Shown piece by piece: positions 39,792 to 44,475 of a stretch of DNA of 44,475 nucleotides. The DNA comes from JAABQT01 sp035459025 (lineage in GTDB: Bacteria > Pseudomonadota > Gammaproteobacteria > Burkholderiales > SG8-39): assembly GCA_035459025.1 (NCBI GenBank), contig DATHYT010000055.1:1-44475 (forward strand), in the 5' to 3' direction. Every line of letters starts with the position of its first letter. Within the stretch, counting starts at the first letter, position 1. The notes below the pieces were generated by a model. The model ran no database searches and had not been told where the DNA came from. It saw nothing but the letters and a program-made list of their open reading frames with translations. The position numbers were made by a program, and so were the translations under genes.

Positions 39792-41015
39792 ATGCCCCTC
39801 GAGAAGCCGGCCGTTGCGCCGCCCTCGCTCCGACAGACGCTCGCCGACTTCGGCGCCCTGTACGCCGCCAACGCGCTCGTCGCCTTCATCTTCGCGGCCT
39901 CGGGCCCGGTCGCGATCCTGCTCGCCGTCGGCATGCGCGGCGGCCTGTCCGAGTCCGACCTCGCCTCGTGGCTCTTCGGCGCGTTCTTCGTCAACGGCCT
40001 CATCAGCATCGCGTTCTGCTGGTTCTACCGGCAACCGCTCGTATTCTTCTGGTCGATCCCCGGCGCGGTGCTCGTCGGCCCGGCGCTCGGCCACCTGGGC
40101 TTTCGCGAGATCGTCGGCGCCTACCTGGCTTGCGGCGTGCTCATGCTCGTTCTCGGCCTCTCCGGATGGGTCAAGCGCTTCATGGACGCGGTACCGATGC
40201 CGATCGTCATGGGCATGGTCGCCGGCGTGTTCCTGCGCTTCGGGCTCGATCTCGTGTTCGCGATCCGCGATGCGTTCTGGATCGCGGCGCCGATGACGGT
40301 CGCGTTTCTCGCCCTTTCGGCCTCACCGCGCCTGTCCCGGGCGCTGCCGCCGGTGATCGGCGCGCTGGTGGTCGGCATATTCATGATCGCGGTGCTCGGC
40401 CAGTTCGAGGCGCGTGGCGCGGAAGCATTCGCGATCGTGCGCCCGAACCTGTACCTGCCGGCATTCTCCTGGCAGGCGATGCTCGAGCTGGTGGTGCCGA
40501 TCGCGATCACCGTGCTGGTCGTCCAGAACGGCCAGGGCATCGCGGTGCTGCGCGCCGCCGAGCACCAGCCGCCGATCAACGCGATCACCGCCGCGTGCGG
40601 CGTGGGGGCCCTCGTGAGCGGCATGGTCGGCACCGTCTCGACCTGCCTCACGGGTCCGGTCAACGCGATCATTACGGCCTCGGGCGAGAAGCACCGCCAC
40701 TACACGGCGGGCATCATGGTCGGCGTGCTCGCGCTCGGCTTCGGGCTGCTGTCGCCCGTGTTCACGCGGCTGATGCTCTCGGCGCCCAAGGCATTCATCG
40801 CCGCGCTCGCGGGGCTCGCCATGCTGCGGGTGCTGCAGACCGCGTTCAGCATCTCGTTCAGCGGCAAGTTCGCGCTCGGCGCGCTCGTGACCTTCCTCGT
40901 CACCGTGGCCGACGTGCCGATTCTCAACGTCGGCGCCCCGTTCTGGGGCCTGGTGTTCGGCCTCGCCGCGTCGTGGCTGCTCGAGCGCGGCGCGTTTTCA
41001 GGGCCGGCGGGCTGA
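39792..41015 (+). CDS. BenE-family (benzoate/H+ symporter-like) transporter
   Basis: Inner-membrane transporter of 407 residues in the BenE/nucleobase-ascorbate-like fold, with about 12 hydrophobic segments. Family landmarks are FIFAASGPVAILLAVG, FFWSIPGAVLVG, VPMPIVMGMVAGVFLRFGLDLV, LVVQNGQGIAVLRAAEHQPP, TVSTCLTGPVNAIITASGEKHRHY and FSISFSGKFALGALVTFLVTVAD. It starts 33 bp after the glutaredoxin-DinB gene on the same strand and may be co-transcribed. Whether it carries benzoate or another aromatic or organic anion cannot be judged: no benzoate dioxygenase genes are near. Confidence 0.9.
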   Translation: MPLEKPAVAPPSLRQTLADFGALYAANALVAFIFAASGPVAILLAVGMRGGLSESDLASWLFGAFFVNGLISIAFCWFYRQPLVFFWSIPGAVLVGPALGHLGFREIVGAYLACGVLMLVLGLSGWVKRFMDAVPMPIVMGMVAGVFLRFGLDLVFAIRDAFWIAAPMTVAFLALSASPRLSRALPPVIGALVVGIFMIAVLGQFEARGAEAFAIVRPNLYLPAFSWQAMLELVVPIAITVLVVQNGQGIAVLRAAEHQPPINAITAACGVGALVSGMVGTVSTCLTGPVNAIITASGEKHRHYTAGIMVGVLALGFGLLSPVFTRLMLSAPKAFIAALAGLAMLRVLQTAFSISFSGKFALGALVTFLVTVADVPILNVGAPFWGLVFGLAASWLLERGAFSGPAG

Positions 41016-41135
41016 GGCGCAGGCCGTGGCGGCAACCCTCGCCGGCAGCCTTGATTGCGGCCGTCCACCAACCGTAGAGTCGAAATTGCGACCGCAGGAA
41101 TTGAACTTGCGCGTGCGCCGGCCGGTCTTGCGCGG

Positions 41136-41714
41136 ATGACGATGATTCTGCGCTGCATGGCCGTGCTGTGCGTAGCCCTTTCGCTCTCCCTGCCCGCGCG
41201 GGCCACGGAGGAAGACGCAAGCGCCCTCGCTGAGCTCGCCCGGCCCGGCGGCATTCTGCTCATGCGCCACGCCATCGCGCCCGGCTTCGGCGATCCGGCG
41301 GCGTTCAGGCTCGGCGACTGCGCGACACAGCGCAATCTCGATGCCACCGGGCGCGAGCAGGCGCGTGCGCTCGGCGCGCGGCTGCGCGCGGCGGGCATTC
41401 GCCGCGCCAAGGTCTATTCGAGCCAGTGGTGCCGCTGCCTGGAGACTGCCCGCCTGCTTGGCATCGGCGAGGTCGAGCCGCTGCCCGCGCTGAACTCGTT
41501 CTTCGACCGCCCGCAGGAGCGGGAGCGAAAGCTCGCAGCCGTACGCGCGTTTCTTGCCGGGCTGCCGGCTGACGGCGCGCCGGTCGTGTTGGTCACCCAC
41601 CAGGTGACGGTCAGCGGCATCACCGGGCGCGGCGTCGCATCGGGCGGGGGCTACGTTCTGCGCCTCGACGCAAGCGGCGCGCCGCAGGTCGTAGGCACCC
41701 TCACCGGCCTCTGA
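41136..41714 (+). CDS. Secreted histidine-phosphatase superfamily protein
   Basis: Branch of the phosphoglycerate-mutase/acid-phosphatase fold, 192 residues from ATG 41136. It has a signal peptide (about 1-23, CMAVLCVALSLSLPARA), the catalytic Arg44-His45 in ILLMRHAIAPGFGDP, LDATGREQARALGARL, VYSSQWCRCLETARLL and the second histidine 155 in VVLVTHQVTVSGITG. The protein is therefore likely an active periplasmic phosphatase of the short Ais/SixA-like type. The 120 bp before it hold no gene and no clear promoter. Substrate unknown. Confidence 0.88.
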   Translation: MTMILRCMAVLCVALSLSLPARATEEDASALAELARPGGILLMRHAIAPGFGDPAAFRLGDCATQRNLDATGREQARALGARLRAAGIRRAKVYSSQWCRCLETARLLGIGEVEPLPALNSFFDRPQERERKLAAVRAFLAGLPADGAPVVLVTHQVTVSGITGRGVASGGGYVLRLDASGAPQVVGTLTGL

Positions 41715-41742
41715 GCGCTCGTTCAAACCTACGGAGACGAAC

Positions 41743-42618
41743 ATGGTTCCCCGCATCGTGATGTCCTTCGCCCTGTGGCTGTGCGCCATGCCCGCCGCAT
41801 TCCCGCAACCCGTGCTCAGAGCGACGCTGCATGCCGAAACCGCGGCCGGCCTCTCTCGGCCGCACGATGCCGCGTTTTCGCCCGATGGGAAACGCATCTA
41901 CGTCACCGACATGGCCAATAGCCTGGTGCGCGTGCTGGACGCCGAATCGCTGCGCCTGCTGGACACGTTCGGGCGCGGCGAGCTTTCCAGGCCGCACGAC
42001 GCCGAGTTCGACGCGCAAGGGCGACTGCTGGTGGCGGACAGCGGAAACGACCGTGTGGTTATTTATGACGTCGCTGGCGCCAAGCCGATGCTCGTTGGCG
42101 AGCTCACGGGCCTGGCGAACCCCGAGGGGGTGGGGGTCGCGCCGGACGGCCGCGTCTACGTGACGAACACGGGCGCCGGCAGCGTGAGCGTGTTCCGCGG
42201 TGGGCGCCTCGAGCGGACTGTCGGGCAGCCCGGAAGCGGCGCGGGCCAGTTTTCGCGCCCGCACGATGTCGAGGTCGACCGTGACGGCAAGGTCTATGTG
42301 GTCGATTCGGGCAACCATCGGGTCCAGATCCTGGACGCAGACCTGAAGCCTCTCGCGAGCGTCGGCGCGGAGCTCGGGCTGAATGAGCCGAAGTACCTTT
42401 CGTTCGACGGCGAGCGCATCTGGCTCGCGGACGAATACAACCATCGCATCGTGGCACTCGATCGTAGCCTGCGGCCCGTGGGCATCCTGGGCAGCGGCAA
42501 GCGCGGCCGCTCGGCGACGGAATTCCACAAGCCCGAAGCGGTGCTCGCGCGTGCCCCGTTTGTCTGGGTGATCGACACCTACAACGATCGTATCGTGCGC
42601 CTGCGCGTCGCGCCTTGA
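41743..42618 (+). CDS. Secreted NHL-repeat / six-bladed beta-propeller protein
   Basis: A 291-residue exported propeller. An N-terminal signal peptide (about 1-22, ending AAFPQ) is followed by about five to six NHL-type repeats with the recurring pattern LSRPHDAAFSPDGKRIYVTD, LSRPHDAEFDAQGRLLVADSGNDRVVIYD, LANPEGVGVAPDGRVYVTN, FSRPHDVEVDRDGKVYVVDSGNHRVQILD, LNEPKYLSFDGERIWLADEYNHRIVALD and FHKPEAVLARAPFVWVIDTYNDRIVRL. NHL propellers bind ligands or act as lactonases or lyases, and no catalytic set is evident here. It starts 28 bp after the phosphatase gene with a Shine-Dalgarno-like GGAGA, and is probably co-transcribed with it. Confidence 0.88.
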   Translation: MVPRIVMSFALWLCAMPAAFPQPVLRATLHAETAAGLSRPHDAAFSPDGKRIYVTDMANSLVRVLDAESLRLLDTFGRGELSRPHDAEFDAQGRLLVADSGNDRVVIYDVAGAKPMLVGELTGLANPEGVGVAPDGRVYVTNTGAGSVSVFRGGRLERTVGQPGSGAGQFSRPHDVEVDRDGKVYVVDSGNHRVQILDADLKPLASVGAELGLNEPKYLSFDGERIWLADEYNHRIVALDRSLRPVGILGSGKRGRSATEFHKPEAVLARAPFVWVIDTYNDRIVRLRVAP

Positions 42619-42675
42619 GCGTCGCCGAGGCTGTCCGCGGCCGCGACCGCCGTGCTGCTAAATTTTCCCGCGGCA

Positions 42676-42712
42676 GAGAAAGAAAAAGGCCCCAGCAAAC
42701 GCTAGAGCCTTT
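42676..42712 (-). terminator. intrinsic terminator (minus strand)
   Basis: On the minus strand a 12-bp stem (AAAGGCTCTAGC paired with GCTGGGGCCTTT, two G-U pairs) closes a GTTT loop. It is followed at once by a T-rich tract (TTTTTCTTTCTCT, starting inside the stem). It lies 41 nt beyond the stop of the exported-protein gene and just after the first tRNA 3'-end remnant, so it may have been the original terminator of that tRNA gene. Confidence 0.85.
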
Positions 42713-42718
42713 ACGGAT

Positions 42719-42750
42719 TGTCGGAACGTGGCGGTTTCGAACCGCCGGCC
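42719..42750 (-). pseudogene. degenerate tRNA 3'-end remnant (T-arm plus acceptor strand)
   Basis: The minus strand reads GGCGG-TTCGAAA-CCGCC, a canonical 5-bp T-stem with the conserved TTCRA loop. It is followed by seven acceptor-like bases ACGTTCC, a discriminator G and ACA in place of CCA. No D-arm or anticodon arm precedes it: the upstream bases are the last codons and stop of the exported-protein gene. An intrinsic terminator follows. It resembles the tRNA-Lys remnant at 43598-43641. Confidence 0.6.
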
Positions 42751-42752
42751 CC

Positions 42753-43289
42753 TTACTTCGAAGGCTTCGGAGGGAGCGTGTATGTGGCGCTTCCCTCGGT
42801 TTCCGCGTAGTCGACGAAGTCCGGGTGCTTGTTGATTTGCCTGGATGTATACACGAGCTTCCCGCGTATCCCTTCGAATCTGCCGGTTCCGGCGATGAAC
42901 TGGCCCTCGTGCGGGATCACCCAGAGGCCCTTTGGCCCGACGGAAAACTGACCCGTAAATTTCGTTGACCACGACGACCCGTCCTCGAAGAAGGTCGTGT
43001 CATAGCCGGATATGGTCCCCTTGCCCTTCGTGATGTCGAAATCCCCCAAAGCGGAATACGCGGCGACCTCTCCATCATCGAAGATCGTCAGGCCTCTCCT
43101 GACCCATGCCCCGTGAACGCGGCCTTGCGCAGGATCACCGATGAGAACGGCGTTCTGCGCAACCTGGTTGTGGACTTCTTTGTACCGCACCGTCGTCTCC
43201 GTCTGCGACTGAGCGGGCACTGCTGCGCCCAACAGCCACGCCGGTGTAACGAGGCTCACGAGAATCAACTTGAACCATCTGCTGGTCAT
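42753..43289 (-). CDS. Small exported protein, possibly allene-oxide-cyclase-like barrel
   Basis: A 178-residue protein with a signal peptide (about 1-29, LVSLVTPAWLLGAAVPAQSQ). The mature part is beta-rich and soluble: GAWVRRGLTIFDDGEVAAYS, GYDTTFFEDGSSWSTKFTG and GRFEGIRGKLVYTSRQINK, then AETEGSATYTLP. The GTGRFEGIRGKL turn and repeated strands recall the allene-oxide-cyclase/dirigent-like barrel, a weak resemblance. Start ATG 43289 has AGGAGA 7 nt upstream; an in-frame longer version lacks one. The gene is visibly lower in GC than the rest of the window and is bracketed by two tRNA 3'-end remnants, which suggests acquisition by transfer. Its stop touches the first remnant. Confidence 0.7.
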   Translation of the reverse strand: MTSRWFKLILVSLVTPAWLLGAAVPAQSQTETTVRYKEVHNQVAQNAVLIGDPAQGRVHGAWVRRGLTIFDDGEVAAYSALGDFDITKGKGTISGYDTTFFEDGSSWSTKFTGQFSVGPKGLWVIPHEGQFIAGTGRFEGIRGKLVYTSRQINKHPDFVDYAETEGSATYTLPPKPSK

Positions 43290-43386
43290 GATGATGTCTC
43301 CTATTTGCACATGTGGCTCGTAAGGATCGAGCGCTCGCGGCACCGTGCGTGCACGCCGCGCGACGCTCACTTCCAACATTGCAGGT

Positions 43387-43403
43387 CGGTACAGGCTGTA
43401 CCG
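43387..43403. promoter_or_regulatory. perfect palindrome CGGTACA-GGC-TGTACCG, possible operator
   Basis: Seven-base arms with a 3-bp spacer and no mismatch, 98 bp upstream of the exported-protein start codon on the minus strand. The size and position fit the operator of a dimeric regulator. No regulator gene is adjacent, and no clear -35/-10 pair flanks it. Confidence 0.45.
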
Positions 43404-43597
43404 AAAGCGCGGGGCCTGCGGGCCCGAAGCCGAACCGGCGGACGGACTGGTCCGGGAAAGCCGATCCTCTTTGACTGCGTACGATAACTTCGTCGAAGAC
43501 GCGCGAAGCTATTGACCCTCCTGAGTACTCCTTTCCGGAAGCGGCATATTGACCGGAATCAAGGCCGGTTTAGCCAGCCGTCCTGATCCCGATTGAT

Positions 43598-43641
43598 TGG
43601 CGGGCCGTGGCGGATTCGAGCCGCCGACCAACGGGTCAAGA
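43598..43641 (-). pseudogene. tRNA-Lys(CUU) 3'-half remnant with encoded CCA
   Basis: Read on the minus strand it contains the anticodon loop CTCTTGA (anticodon CTT) and CCCGTTGGTC. The T-arm is GGCGG-CTCGAAT-CCGCC, followed by acceptor strand ACGGCCC, discriminator G and CCA. The acceptor strand is the complement of GGGCCGT, the usual start of proteobacterial tRNA-Lys. Upstream there is no D-arm and the 5' side of the anticodon stem no longer pairs, so this is a truncated, non-functional copy. Displaced 3' tRNA ends of this kind mark the far attachment site of an integrated element. Confidence 0.75.
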
Positions 43642-43850
43642 GCCGAAGTTAGAGCCGCTCGCAGCGCTTGCCGGCGGACCTTCGGTCAGGGGAAGTCAAT
43701 GCCGGACAGGCGCCTTCATGCCGGTTCCGGCACAAATTTGGCGCAGCCGGCCTAACGTCTTCTATCGGCCTGCAGTAGCCAGTACAGGAGTGCCAACTTC
43801 GGGATCAGGAGCGCAGAAATGGGCCGCGACCGCCCGCAAGGCGCGGCGCG

Positions 43851-44360
43851 CTAATCGGCGTCCTGATCTTCAAGCTCGATCGCCGCCTCCGGCGGCAACT
43901 TCGCGATGATCTCCTCGACCATGCGAACATGCTCGGCCTCTTCGTCTCGCAGCTCCTCGAAGAGCGCCTTGACGTCCGGCTGTTTAACGTTAGGGATGGC
44001 CTGATCGTAGAACGCGAAGGCTTTCTGTTCGGCGGCCAAGGCCACCTTGAACGCATTGAGCGCTGACATGTTCCAGCGCGGCGCGCCGACGTCGGGGGCC
44101 TCCACATCGAAGAGGTCGTCGAGCGTCACTCTTGCAGGGGTGTCGCCAAAATGTGTCTTGCGGCGCCTGGCGAGCTCCTCGCCATGTTTCTTCTCGTTTT
44201 CGGCCATCGACCGGAACACCGAACTGGCGTCGCCGACATCGCGTGAGCCGAGCTGCGCGGCAAATAGCGTATAGCGCTGATACGCCTCGACCTCGATAAG
44301 GCTCGCGAGATCCAGGGCATCCATCAGCGTAAGTCTGGAGAAATCGATTCTGGTGAGCAT
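43851..44360 (-). CDS. Ferritin-like di-iron protein (rubrerythrin/ferritin superfamily)
   Basis: A 169-residue four-helix-bundle protein from ATG 44360, which has a strong AGGAGG Shine-Dalgarno 4 nt away; this decides the start over a longer frame. Putative di-iron ligands are Glu23 or Glu25 (IEVEAYQRY), Glu56 and His59 (NEKKHGEEL), Glu111 (AAEQKAFAF), and Glu141 and His144 (EEAEHVRM), the ExxH pairs of the ferritin superfamily. There is no C-terminal rubredoxin-type Cys4 domain, so it is not a full rubrerythrin. A role in iron handling or peroxide detoxification is likely. It lies to the right of the tRNA-Lys remnant and is lower in GC than the backbone. Confidence 0.85.
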   Translation of the reverse strand: MLTRIDFSRLTLMDALDLASLIEVEAYQRYTLFAAQLGSRDVGDASSVFRSMAENEKKHGEELARRRKTHFGDTPARVTLDDLFDVEAPDVGAPRWNMSALNAFKVALAAEQKAFAFYDQAIPNVKQPDVKALFEELRDEEAEHVRMVEEIIAKLPPEAAIELEDQDAD

Positions 44361-44475
44361 GCGGCCTCCTGCGCGGGACACTCAAGTAGACCATTATTTC
44401 GCATAACCCGGTTTACCTGAATGCCTTGCGGCCACGCGCACGGGCCGTGGGCGCAGCGCGGACGGGTGGAATCGC
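44361..44475. other. upstream region of the ferritin-like gene
   Basis: 115 bases to the window edge. It starts with A/T-richer sequence (44391-44415, including ATTATTTCGCATAA) that could hold the promoter of the ferritin-like gene, but I cannot assign -35/-10 boxes. No gene is visible in the remainder. Confidence 0.4.

Larger units (their letters stand above)
43290..43850. other. 561-bp gene-free region with tRNA remnant and palindromes
   Basis: I see no credible coding region here on either strand; short open frames lack start signals and family features. It holds a 17-bp palindrome at 43387-43403, a tRNA-Lys 3' remnant at 43598-43641 and a perfect TGCCGG-TT-CCGGCA inverted repeat at 43719-43732. 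It also has scattered lower-GC sequence such as 43480-43560. It looks like recombination debris at a former integration site. Confidence 0.7.

Noticed and set aside
43607..43909. Open frame of about 100 codons on the + strand
   Set aside because: It crosses the tRNA-Lys remnant and the 3' end of the ferritin-like gene, has no Shine-Dalgarno, and its translation is low-complexity without family features.
1..44475. CRISPR arrays, insertion sequences, prophage genes or replication origins
   Set aside because: I saw no regularly spaced repeats, transposase or integrase motifs, phage structural genes or DnaA-box clusters. The only mobile-element trace is the pair of tRNA 3' remnants near the right end.

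Overview
The window reads as a chromosomal segment of a high-GC betaproteobacterium, probably an uncultured relative of the Burkholderiales/Nitrosomonadales. The basis is gene order: kdsD-kdsC-lptCAB-rpoN-hpf-ptsN-hprK-rapZ, mutY, yicC-gmk-rpoZ-spoT and a kinase/phosphatase pair next to rdgB-hemW form a typical betaproteobacterial backbone. HprK beside PtsN and RapZ also fits that class. Codon use is strongly G/C-ending, genes are packed with many 4-bp ATGA/GTGA overlaps, and several starts are GTG or TTG.

Layout. 1-11.1 kb: a KefB-type antiporter (cut by the window edge) divergent from the Kdo/LPS-transport operon, then sigma-54, ribosome hibernation factor, the nitrogen-PTS/HPr-kinase/RapZ group, a Lon-N-like protein and convergent mutY. 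11.1-17.7 kb: a complete dipeptide-type ABC importer (B, SBP, C, D, F) with an M20 amidohydrolase gene inside the operon. 17.7-26.2 kb: AsmA-like protein, 5'-nucleotidase directly behind tRNA-Gly(CCC), thiS-thiG-trmB, then hslR and hemW-rdgB-PP2C-Ser/Thr kinase. 26.2-31.8 kb: yicC-gmk-rpoZ-spoT followed by a KdpD/KdpE-like two-component pair without kdpFABC.

31.9-42.6 kb is accessory. It has two small membrane proteins and then a tight seven-gene run (a MerB-like organomercurial-lyase relative apparently split into two genes, cupin, NMT1/THI5-like binding protein without a signal peptide, SDR, two MFS transporters). After that come a class V aminotransferase and a glutaredoxin-DinB fusion whose redox motif is read through an in-frame UGA (a probable selenocysteine UxxC protein). 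A BenE-type transporter, a secreted histidine phosphatase and an NHL propeller close the region.

42.6-44.5 kb is lower in GC and looks like a patchwork. It holds an exported small protein of unknown function, a ferritin-like di-iron protein and two tRNA 3'-end remnants about 0.87 kb apart, one clearly from a tRNA-Lys(CUU) with encoded CCA. This is the signature of past integration at a tRNA gene.

The most notable observations are the probable selenoprotein at 38994-39758, the split MerB-like gene pair at 32522-33226 in an uncharacterised operon, the tRNA-Lys att-like remnants, and two consecutive near-perfect hairpins inside the first 80 bases of lptA.
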